NCBI GenBank assembly: GCA_013076295.1
Contig: RQOL01000618.1
Location: forward strand, 4,402,001-4,466,000
Length of the DNA stretch: 64,000 nt
From: Sanderia malayensis
Lineage: Eukaryota > Cnidaria > Scyphozoa > Semaeostomeae > Pelagiidae
Reading direction: 5' to 3'
The notes beneath the pieces were generated by a model. That model was given only the letters and a program-made list of their open reading frames with translations. It made no database searches and had not been told where the DNA came from. Shown piece after piece: positions 1-10,400 of this stretch. The translations under genes were made by a program, and so were the position numbers. Each line of letters starts with the position of its first letter. The stretch's first letter is position 1.

Positions 1-3000
1 TATGTGTTTATAATGGCCCTTTGTTGTTGATCGCCTGGTCCCAGCATTGCACCATTGAAACTTGGCCAAAACAACCAAAGAAAAATAGTCGCTGTAAATG
101 AATAAGAAAAACAATAATAAAAAGCCTGCGTAAAAAGCTTAAAAAATACATTTGAAAAGAGATTATGTGCATATCACATAACAGCATGCTAAATCATTCT
201 CTAAAAGCAATAGTCGAAGATAAGTCAAAACGCCAATCTTCAATAAACTTGCCAAGCAATGAAAACATATCCGATGTTTTAGTGGGAGCCTCGTTTGGAT
301 TCTCCTCTTCAGTTGTGTCTTTTCTTTTCAACACATATGCGACAGCAACTCCAAAGTAAGCACCAAAAAGGTGAACAATCATGGAGCCACCGACATCTGC
401 AACCACGATGTAATAAACAAGTATGGTTTCATTCAGGGCAGCAAAGATTACTTCCAAAATTGCGATTATTATCAGCTGCAGACGACTGGTTTTGCCAAGA
501 AAAGCCCCAAAAGATATCAGAATTGTAGCGGACGTAAAGTCGGATAGGATCAAGCTAAAATAAATGTGTACGATTGATTAAGTAATATAGTTACAATAGT
601 TGCAATCAATCGAGTTGCACTGAAAGCGATGCATTTAGTTGTAGCTAATGCAAGCATAAGTAGCAAGCAAGGCAAATCAAAATCAAGGTTTGAAAGAAGT
701 ATTGATAAATCGGTTTTTAGGTTAAACACGGTAGACTTACTTTTTGATGTTGATTTTGATTTTATGAGGATCTTCCTTGCCATGTGCGGCGTTAGATAGC
801 CAAGCATTGATGACCATAGACCACTGGACAATGATAGAACCAAGTATAAAATTATATCCAGCTGAACTGTATCCATACTTCTTTAGAAATGTCAACAAGA
901 ACCCGATTCCCATAAACACCATCACATGAACATCTTGAAACACTACAAATAGGAAATTTTTAAGATAAGGTTACGAAAAGCACGGCTATCAAAAAGGTAT
1001 ACTCAGAAAGGCAATTCCAACAGACAATGTCAATAAATAACTAGGAAAAATCAAAATGAAGGAACACTTTGCTAAATCATTCTTAACATCCTTAGACAGG
1101 AAAATTCTGACAACAAACGAACCAAGTGCCTGAGCTTTATTTATTTCAACGGATATTAAGTACCTGGGCTAAGGACCATGGGAATTTTGATGGTAGTGTA
1201 ATATAATCAAGCGCGCGGACTGGCTAATTTTTTTGACCCAGGCACTGTTTGACCAAACCGTTGAACTGTATCCATACTTCTTTGGGAATGTCATGTCAAC
1301 AAGAACCCAATTCCCATGAACATCATCACATGCGGCCATTGTTGATCTTTCCATGTACATTAAATGTACCGAACAAATACGCTAGTTCCTAAAACCAATG
1401 TATTTTTGCGAGGTACACCCTTACAGTTGGGTCGCCAGGGATTTATAATAGTTCCTGTAAATCCCGTTCACTAAAATCGCCATTTCTTCACGAACTAAAA
1501 ACTAAGTCCCCCGAACATGTGCAGCATGTCCGATAGGAGTGTCCCAAACTCCGGCTAAAGTCACTAGATACCTTTTAGATTCACGGGTTCCAAACCTACG
1601 TGTTTTTCTCCTCGGCCCGACCGCCCAATCCGCCCCCGAGTGTAACAATGCAAGCAACCGGAATTTCAACAGGCGCTCTCGGGGAATTGGCCATCTACTT
1701 GCATCTCCAAGTCTGCACATCTATTGAAATGACCCATAAGGCCTTCATAACTGTCGACATGTACTTGATTCTTCCATTGAGATTTTAAGCAAATTCGACG
1801 CAGAGAGAATGCATGTTATCCTTGCCCGCTACACGTGGATGCCGAATCCGTTTCAGAAAAATCACACACTGCCTCCCTCCACAGAGCAGCAACAAGAGGC
1901 ACGTCTCGTATGATGGAGGAATCTACTTCTTAGCAGTTTCCTGCAGTGTCGCAGTAACCAGCAGCCAACTCTGCTGTGCAAAGTACGTCAAAGAAGAGCA
2001 CACGAAATAAGTACACCAAGCGCAGCATGGAAGGCAAGATAGAGAATCTTAGGAAATACAAACATCTACCAAGACAATATGTCATTAAAATATTGTCTTA
2101 AATTTGATTAAGGTAGATTTTTAGAAAAATGGAATTGTAATGTCGATACTAATCAAATTAGGTTCTGACATAAACAACTATGCCCAAAATATTGTCATTT
2201 TCTATTTGGATTACGTAATTTAGCAGGCTTTAAAACCATGAAAACAAGTTTCAGACAAAACGTTGGGCAATTTGTTAGATTGCTGTACTATTTGACCTGT
2301 CCAATCCGCCTTTTCTGCCAAGTACACGAGTTGCGGGCTTCCAGGAATTTAAATGATACCGATTCACTGGACATAAATCCGTAGTCTTTGGGAGATTGAA
2401 ACAAGATTTTACGCTTAAATTACCAAGCGAAAAAATCTTTTACAAGCGTTCCCTAATCCTTCCTTCTTTTCATCTGCCAACATTGTCTTGATATCATTAG
2501 AATGGAAAGCTCGTTCGAAGATGGAGGATTATTCAAGGATTTGTGGCTTAAACGAGCTGGGCCGTTTTGCGGTCTGTTATACAAAGCATTGTTCAGACGC
2601 TTGCAACATTCACTGAACATCATTGGATATTTGCAAAGTAAAATGGTTAACATTTCACATCATTTCGAAAGTTCGATAGTTTTTTATTTGATTGACGTCT
2701 TGACCATATCATCCAACAGTTGGTTTGGTAGAAATGTATTTTCAGTCATGTTTTGTTTACTACTATATTTTGCTTCATAGATAAATAAATAAACAAGTAC
2801 GAGAGGAGAGGATAGTCTCTGTTGTAACTGCTGGTACAAAATGAAGAGCTCTCTTTTATTGAATATGAAATATGATAATATAATAATAAATGCAAAATAT
2901 TCAATAATGATAAAACTCTGCTTACGCACACACAATAAACAGTCTATTAACTAGTAGTATGTAACAAACGAACCCGTCAGTCAATGTGTAATTGTTTATT

Positions 3001-4059
3001 AACAACTCTCAATCAAAATTCCAACCTAAATTTGTGCAAGGCAAACTACGGAACAAATTGCCGTTTTCGCTTTGACGCACTCGCCCTTGAAGAGGAAATA
3101 AAGATTTCGTTCGAAGAGCAGAGAACTGTTAATGGGGATTCCTCTAAGGTCCGCCGAAATGGTCTTGTTTCAGGTACCGGGTCCATAGTCTGGTTAATAG
3201 ACCATCTCAGATAATAAAGCCGTCTCGCATTACATAACATTTCTACGGAAACAAGCATCTTATTTCTCGGTTCAACTACGTTAAATTATGGCCAAACATC
3301 TTTATAAGAATACGAAAACATTTGCAAAGCCTTGTTTTGCCACGTGAGAGATCTCAGATAAATACAAATTCGTAATCTTACTTGAGTCTGGATTTATTTT
3401 TAAATTTCAGAGATTTGGGCCTCCTAAGTATATTCTTATAAAAAGGTGTGCAAGACGAGAAGATAAAAGTGTGTAAACAATGAAAATAAAAAGTAAACGA
3501 TGCTTGTTAAATTAGCATTCAGTCGCTCAGAGCCTTCTTGGTGAAAAAAACAATGTCCCTCACCGGGTTTTTCGGAAAAGAATTGAGGTATTCCGTTCCG
3601 CTCAGACGTCTCAATTTCATGGCAATTAATCTGCATACAATGCAAAGGATTATTGTGCACAGTTTGGCTTGAGCCCAGATGCCGAATTACAAAGTCACAT
3701 GTTTGTCTGTTACGCAAATGTGTGTGGCTCAATCGTGTGATCTCGCAACACAACGAGTCAGTATCAGATCAGATTTTATCAGGCCCTTGCAAACAACAGA
3801 AAGAATGCAAAAGTCTCTTCAATAACTAGCTTGAGCTGCATCAATTTAATATATCTTGAAATAAATCTTAATTGCAAGTGACGAACAAAATAGCAAAGGT
3901 AAAATAAAACAATCGATGAAACTTACCTGGATAATAAGAAGGGATGGCACTTGAGTTTGGGTCATATTTCTCATAATCAACAAACACCCCATATATGATG
4001 AGCAAGAGGACTTGAAACACAAATAGCACCGCTGAAAAAGTGATCTTTGGAACATTCAT
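1..4059 (-). CDS. Rhesus-type ammonia/CO2 channel, gene A (5' part, cut by window edge)
   Basis: Membrane channel of the Amt/Rh family, expected to pass NH3 (and possibly CO2) across the plasma membrane. Visible exons on the minus strand are 3927-4059, 741-942, 253-554 and 1-91 (continuing off the window). Exon 1 gives a hydrophobic start (MNVPKITF...) and first membrane helix. Exon 2 carries the family signature FQDVHVM. Exon 3 carries LGKTSRLQ and DVGGSMIVH, including the Asp and the first pore His of the twin-His pair. Exon 4 carries [15 protein letters not shown]. Exons 1-3 have exactly the lengths of those in gene B, so the two are paralogues by duplication. Intron 1 is nearly 3 kb; intron 3 (92-252) begins with GC rather than GT. 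The second pore His lies beyond the left edge. I cannot tell RHBG, RHCG and invertebrate Rh classes apart. Confidence 0.9.
943..3926 (-). other. Rh A intron 1, no further gene seen
   Basis: Apart from the broken exon copy at 1261-1334 I see no coding signal here. An inverted pair related to AGTGCCTGRG lies near 1127 and 1236 and may be the ends of a small foldback element. Short open frames (for example 3436-3753 on the minus strand) have no recognisable domain. Confidence 0.6.
1261..1334 (-). pseudogene. degenerate copy of Rh exon 2 inside Rh A intron 1
   Basis: About 70 bases match the start of the working exon 2 (about 863-938) with scattered substitutions. The match covers the part encoding DVHVM through FLKKYGY. 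A 5-bp insertion (a duplication of TGACA on the minus strand) breaks the reading frame, and no splice acceptor precedes it. It lies in the same orientation as the gene, between exons 1 and 2. It reads as the remnant of an internal tandem duplication rather than a usable alternative exon. Confidence 0.65.
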
Positions 4060-4790
4060 CTTTTCGTTCTTTCAATTAGGTTGTTGCAATCTTGTTTGAT
4101 TTGCTTTTCCAAATCCCCACTGTAACTGTCGCTGGAAGGTCTCAGTCGATGATGAAAGGAGATGTCTTCTCGAAGCGAAACGATGTGCTTGGGCTGGGCT
4201 GCACATGGATCTTGCCACATAACTTTGCCCAGACTCCTAACCAGAATTGAGACACAGAGGTATTCAAATTGTCTTTGTCAGCGGTTCAATCGCATTTGCC
4301 AATGCAATAACGTTTTGTACGGTTCCTTAACGCTCATTAACCACAATTATGTATGTTTAACTTTTAAAAAGGTAAATATCCATCTACGTATGTAAAAAAT
4401 GTAAGCATGTAAAGTGATTTAAAGTAGCTGTAAGGCTGTGCTGGGGTATGTAGCTCTGCACTGTCTCTCTGTCAGTTTGTTTGAATAAGATAAAGACATA
4501 TTGTGACTGCGGGTGAGGCAGGAACTTCATCCGATTGTGAAGATTCAAGTTTCATTGTTTCCTATAAATTTGGGTGAAAAAATGGATCAAGATAGTGATT
4601 TGTAATTCTTTGTGATGATTTCGCAATCACAGTTCCCATCCTTTTCTGCTACTCTCAGCATGTTCCCCATTTCCACTGCAATTCTTACTTTCTCTATTTA
4701 CTCCCACTATATGTTTTTATTCAGCCTGGTTTTCTATCACCATTACACGTTTCTGTTTATAAGAAACTGGTTTATAAGAAACTACAACTA

Positions 4791-5191
4791 GGGGCCTGTT
4801 CATAAGAGACGAGCTAGCGCACTTGCTGGGCCCCGCCCGGGTGGGATGGCTCACTGAGGGGACCCATTTTCAGCTTGCATTCCCAGGGGTATTTGTCCCA
4901 CCGAAGTGGACCAGTCTCGCTTTGAAACTGAAAACGAAGCATGAAACATGGCGGGAAAAATTTTGGAAAATTAATTTTCAGCATGTGATGCAACAATTCA
5001 ATTTGGGTTGTTTGTTTTCATCGTTGTACCTTCAATTCTGTGGTTTGATTTATGTCTTTGCGCTTTTTAAAAAAAATCGTGACGATAAATTGCTGAATGC
5101 AGATACATAGCCGGGACGGGATCCCATCCAGAAAAGTTCATCTATGATGACCGGGCCCGCCCAGCCCAGCCCGCCTCATACAACAGGCCCC
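4791..5191. mobile_element. MITE with GGGGCCTGTT terminal inverted repeats and TA target duplication
   Basis: The left end GGGGCCTGTTCATA is matched by the inverted right end AACAGGCCCC. Both ends continue into GC-rich, partly complementary sequence rich in GGGCCCG. The element is flanked by TA on both sides (4789-4790 and 5192-5193). At 401 bp and without a coding frame it is a non-autonomous element. The TA duplication fits Tc1/mariner-like mobilisation, which is inference. It lies about 155 bp upstream of the SCNM1 start, so it may form part of that promoter region. Confidence 0.75.
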
Positions 5192-5347
5192 TATTACGAC
5201 ACGACTGTTGTTGCGGTTGTCCCGAACTTCGTCTCATCTGGCCTCCCCTCCTGTGCTGCGGCCTAACCATTTGCTGCAAGGAATCATATTATGGAGCTGC
5301 TAGATTAAACTATCCATCGTTTCTTTTATAAACTATTCAACGATTTA

Positions 5348-6202
5348 ATGGCCTTTAAGCTAGTTGACGACAAAGGCTCAGATTATAATAAAATAAATGA
5401 AAAAAACAGAGTTGCTAAGCTATTCGAGGAGCTTTTACCTTCAAATGAATACATCGTAAACAGAAGTGGTAAATATTGCTGCAGAGTTTGCCCAAAATGG
5501 CCAGTATTTGATACATTGAGCATGCTAAAACTACACCGTGATGCTGCCAAACACAAAAGCAATTATGACAACTGGGAAAAACAGAAACTTATGAAATGTC
5601 TTTTTGAACAGAATGAGGATGTTAGTAATGAAAGTAATGACATTCTACCAGAAACTTCGTCTAGTAAAAGAAGAAATATGGATGGTTGTGGTTGTGAAGA
5701 ATTTCCATTATTAAAACGAGTCAAAACAGCATCTAATGACGAGGAAATCAGAAGGAAGGATTTCATTAAACATGAATGCACTTGTTTAAAACGCTCATCA
5801 AAAGTGGCCCATGAAAAACACAGATCAGGCCCATTTTTCCAACCAAGACTCAAACCATTTCAGAAAGACAACTGCCCTCTCCATTCACCCTCCAATAACA
5901 AGGAATGTGTGGCAAAAACTTCAAATAGCAAACAGCATTTTACACCAAATGATGTATATAAATTTAATGTGCTCCAATCGAAAAGTACTGATGTCACAAA
6001 ATGTACTACTAAAACGACAAAAAATGAGTCAACAGTGCATCCACCAGAAATAAATAAAATGGATCAAAAAGTAAAGCTTGCAAATTACTATGTCAGAATG
6101 AAACAAGCTGGCTGGATTTTGAATTCTGATGCCAAATGGGTGAAAGATGAAAACTGTGAATTTGATTCAGATGAAGACCCTCCAGACTTTGAACAAAATT
6201 AG
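5348..6202 (+). CDS. SCNM1: SCNM1, minor-spliceosome zinc-finger protein
   Basis: Nuclear splicing factor; vertebrate SCNM1 is a component of the U12-dependent (minor) spliceosome. The 284-residue protein starts MAFKLVDDKG. It has a matrin-type C2H2 finger at residues 45-69 (C45, C48, H63, H69) within a stretch reading CPKWPVFDTLSMLKLH. A lysine- and serine-rich middle follows. The C-terminus has the family's conserved end (QAGWIL... then WVKDENCEFDSDED). Both ends match SCNM1 well, and the length is somewhat above the vertebrate form (about 230). The gene is a single open frame with no intron, whereas vertebrate SCNM1 has several. There is no in-frame ATG between the MITE and this start. It lies between the two divergent Rh genes. 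Confidence 0.92.
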   Translation: MAFKLVDDKGSDYNKINEKNRVAKLFEELLPSNEYIVNRSGKYCCRVCPKWPVFDTLSMLKLHRDAAKHKSNYDNWEKQKLMKCLFEQNEDVSNESNDILPETSSSKRRNMDGCGCEEFPLLKRVKTASNDEEIRRKDFIKHECTCLKRSSKVAHEKHRSGPFFQPRLKPFQKDNCPLHSPSNNKECVAKTSNSKQHFTPNDVYKFNVLQSKSTDVTKCTTKTTKNESTVHPPEINKMDQKVKLANYYVRMKQAGWILNSDAKWVKDENCEFDSDEDPPDFEQN

Positions 6203-6218
6203 GTAGCAAATAATTTCA

Positions 6219-6224
6219 AATAAA
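6219..6224 (+). promoter_or_regulatory. poly(A) signal of SCNM1
   Basis: AATAAA lies 17 bp after the SCNM1 stop codon, on the same strand. Confidence 0.55.
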
Positions 6225-7441
6225 ACATTGGGACTACTACATTTATTGCAGTACCTTAGCTCAGACTGAAAGCTGGAAGAACAGTATGATGTAATATCTA
6301 CTTGAAAATGCCACCTACTTTCTACTGCATGTTTTTCCAAATGTTAATCTGCAGAATTATATGATTTGCATGTGCATACACAAGATCAGTTTCCATTCCC
6401 CCATGTGTTGCAAATTATTGTTAAGTCCCCCTAGGAGCTTATTGTTTTTATTCACTTTTAAGGGGGGTTTATAGGAGACGGGCATGATATATTATTTACA
6501 ACATGATGAAAGAATTATCAGTAATAGATTCATTTCTTTTCTGCTATTTGGAAAATAAAACAGTGTTTTGATATCAGGCTTCTACATAAATATAATCATC
6601 ATCAATTATCAAGTATGAAACATTTTCCTGAGCCATGCAATTATCCGAAGTATTCATAAACATGCCACATTCACAGAGGTTAATGCCTTCGCTTTGAACA
6701 AGAACAAGGCTTTTACATGTCCTAATGCTTAACAGGCCACTCCCATACTATCTTTTTTCATTTTTGGGTATAGACAGGGAAATTCTGACATTCAAACCAA
6801 CTGCCCAACCATACCAGGACCAATTTGAAACATTTTCAAAAATATTGATAACGTCATTGAAAAATATTTTAAACCAGAAATGCCATGACATCTTTTATTG
6901 ATTTATTTTACTGGTGTAAAATTAGCGCTAATGAACAGTGCTTGTTTAGACCTTTCGAATGATGTATTTGGTTTGGTTATGTGTTTTGTTGAATTTATAA
7001 ATAATTTGATGACGTCACAATTCCGATGACATCACAACTTAGTTCTTCGCAAAGTGTCCAATGAAAACTATTTCCTAGATTTAGACGATATCGCTACAAA
7101 GCTATAACTAAAATTTTGAAAAATTTAATTACATGTCACACCACTCAAGCACATGATAGAGACTACTCTCCACGGCCAAGATTAAAAATTAAAATTCATT
7201 TAAGCACGAATTAAATGTCCCCTTTGACAATGAAAACAAAATGAACATTTCAGGGCGTTGGTTTCTCAAGAAAATTGGGAAGACTGGGTCGGGGTAAATT
7301 TACGACACACAAGCGTGCAGTGTACACAACAATCACATTCGGTTTGCGAATTAAAATTGGCATTTGTTGGCAACAGAACATTTTCATTCTGCATTAGCAT
7401 TATCAACCAGAGCAAAGTCTGTTTTGCAAACAAAACAGAAA
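6225..7441. other. spacer between SCNM1 and Rh B
   Basis: AT-rich, no supportable gene. A CRE-like palindrome TGACGTCA at 7010-7017 is followed by the near-repeat TGACATCA at about 7027. Both are about 420 bp upstream of the Rh B start and could be promoter elements. Confidence 0.5.
7010..7017. promoter_or_regulatory. CRE-like palindrome upstream of Rh B
   Basis: Perfect TGACGTCA, the binding palindrome of CREB/ATF proteins, with a one-mismatch copy shortly downstream. Position is compatible with the Rh B promoter. Function is inferred only. Confidence 0.3.
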
Positions 7442-10400
7442 ATGAAGGTTCATGGTTTGACTTTCTCGGGCGTATTGTTCGTTTTTCAAATTGTTCTGCT
7501 GATTATCTTCGCCTTACTCGTCGACTACGAGAAGCACACGCCATCTCAAAATGGGATTCAATCCTTTTATCCAAGTAAGCCTTTCTTCATTCATCATTCA
7601 CTTTATATCGTTCATAAACAGTAGCAGGTAAATGTAAATCAGTGTAAATTGCACGCACTCGTACGATAGACGTAATCTATGATTTTTGTTTGCTCATTTT
7701 GTCTGGGCTGGGATATGCATATTATTTTAATGGATAACAAAATCTTATTTTATATGTATTTCATTCTAAGCCAGCGCTATCGCCTGATGTATGTGTGGGA
7801 CTGTTGAATTTCAAAGGTGTGAAGCGTTTACCACCCATTGCGCAATACCCACATGTGCATATTTTCCTTCCTTGTGGATTGGGATGCACGAGCAGAAAGA
7901 ATGACTGGGTCATCATTTCTGTTTAGCCGAGCAACGTTGCGTAAAGATGCACTGGCCCAAGATTGCTGCCATTTCATTCATGCATCTTCAATTTGATTTT
8001 GTATTTTCTCTAAGAATAAATGGTTTGAAGTTTATTCCAATTAGAAATTCAGTTTTAGAGTTTGTTACAAGAAGACCCCACTCGGATGTGAACGTTTAAT
8101 ATTTTAGAAACTCGGCGTTCGTGGGGTTTGGTCGGCAATAGTGGAACCACTCAAAATTGGATTTCGTAAGAGCCCTGGGCTTTTGAAAACTCAAAATTGA
8201 GTTTTATAAAGGAAAATAATCATATCTTATTGAAAGAGAGAATTGGGTAGACTTATGGCAATGTTAATTGTCTTACACATAAATGCAATTTTGATTGCAC
8301 AATAAAGTTACATCAGTCTGTATTGTAGGGCAATTTTCTTTTTCTAATACCAGAACTTTTGAAATTCCTCAGTGATAAAAAGCTCGTGATACCGTGGATA
8401 AATATGCAAATTGATGAATGACAAAGCTGAGGATTGAGCAATGGGAAAAATAAGCAACAATTGTGAATTCGAATGAATATCCCTTGTTCGCCATTATTAC
8501 AATATGTATTGGTTATTGTTCATGGCCAGCAGATATTAAAATATTTTTGAATATTTAAAATACTTCTTTATTTGACAGTACAAGCAAACGTCGTGCTGGC
8601 GGGCACATTGCGGTTACTTAGATACTCGCTTCATTGAACAATTGTAATTTGTTTTAAGAAAAAGCGCAAAGGGCTTGCAAAGGCAGTTTTGTCGGGCCTT
8701 TGGCTTTGTTCACTCCAATTCGCGTACCTTATGCGCCGGGCCTAATTTTCCTTACCTGGCGTTATCAGGGCCATTGTTAAAAGAGCCACAAGTCTGATTC
8801 CTTTCTTGAAAAACGCCGTTAATTTTTAAACATCTATTTTTACTGGCGCGCACCAGTTTTTAAGCAATTTTCCATAAATGACAGGCACACATACTTCGGG
8901 CGTGACGTGAAGACAAAGGCATGTTTGCAAAAACGAAACTTGTCCTTTATTATTTGCTACGACCCTGCATGGCGTTGAACACATTTTTGCAGCGGCGGAA
9001 TTAGGATGGGCGTAAACGGGACCGATGAGTTCACCCACAAAAACATTATTATTATTACTATTATTATGAAACTATTTCATAAGTGCAACTGTTTGTGTCA
9101 TGACCCGTGAATAAGTAATCAAAACATATTGATCACTGAAGCGAATCAAAACATAGTCAAACCCATTCGCGTTATCACATTCCAAAAAACAGCTTTTGCT
9201 CATCATTGTCAGTACTGTTTTGGAAACGATGTGAAAATTGAACACAGCTGTGACAAAACATTTTTCACAACAAAACAAAATCTATCGCAATTTGATAGAA
9301 CAATCCTTCATGGAATTAAAATGAAAAGTCCAATTCGTCTTGGGTCACCTTATCAAAATATTGAATCTTATCATGTGTGGAAATTACATGGCCAGGTCAT
9401 TCTTAGTCTGAAGTCAAATAAACCTATTAACTAAGTTCGCCTTATTTATTAGATGTAACAGAATATGCTTAGAGTGACCGTTTCGTCACTCGGTTCTGTC
9501 ACACTTTTTGGCAATTGGAGTTGCATTGAATTGAATGTCGAACTTAATTTATCTCCAACTGAAAAGGAGGCTGCGCGTGCGCAAAGCGACTCTTCTCCTT
9601 CCATGTGGCATTGGAAATTTTTAATTTGCTATTGCTCTGGGGGCGAAACCATAGAAAAATCTGACCAATACTCTGGTAATAGTGAGGGGCGTGGTCCTGG
9701 AAATGCTGCAAATATCCCGGATATATGATGCCAAAGGACGTGTCGATTTGCCAAGTCTCTGTATAGCTAAATGTAAGAAAATTGCAATAATTATGTTTTC
9801 CAGGAACTGGGCACGAGTACCCCGGGCTAAAAATAGCACGGAGAGCATTTATTGGTTGGGGGCTCACTTTGATCTTGTTTAGCATATCAAACTGCGCAGG
9901 CGTACTAAAGTTCGTGGCTGTATAGCTAAGAGTAAGGAAATTGTAGTAATAGACTAGATAGACTGAAATTGTAGTAATAGACTAGATAGAGAGACTAGAA
10001 TTGTAGTAATGCGTTCTGCATAGACTAGATTGGAGTACCCCGATCTAAAAATAGCATATAGGGCTTATGCAGCCAAAATGATATACAGCTTTTTTGCTGC
10101 TGGAAATTATAAATTTTATACTGTACCCCCTGCACAAGTGAAAGTGGCCTGAAAACGTCAAGCTCCCTAAACGTGGGAGGAAAATGACAAAACATGACCT
10201 TTCTTTGTTCTTGAATCGCAGTGTTCCAAGATGTGCATGTTATGATATTCATTGGCTTTGGATTTCTCATGACATTTTTGAAGAAATATGGTTACACGGC
10301 TGTTGGTTACAACATGATAATCGCCTCAGTGACAATTCAATGGGCCATGGTTGTCAATGCATGGCTTGCCAATGCTGCAGATCACCATGCCGACCCCGGA

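Noticed and set aside
3436..3753. 105-codon minus-strand open frame in Rh A intron 1
   Set aside because: No domain, no splice support, intronic.
4823..5110. 95-codon plus-strand open frame
   Set aside because: Lies wholly within the 4791-5191 MITE and reads through its inverted arms.
9129..9434. 101-codon plus-strand open frame in Rh B intron 1
   Set aside because: No recognisable domain and no flanking splice pair that would join Rh exons in phase.
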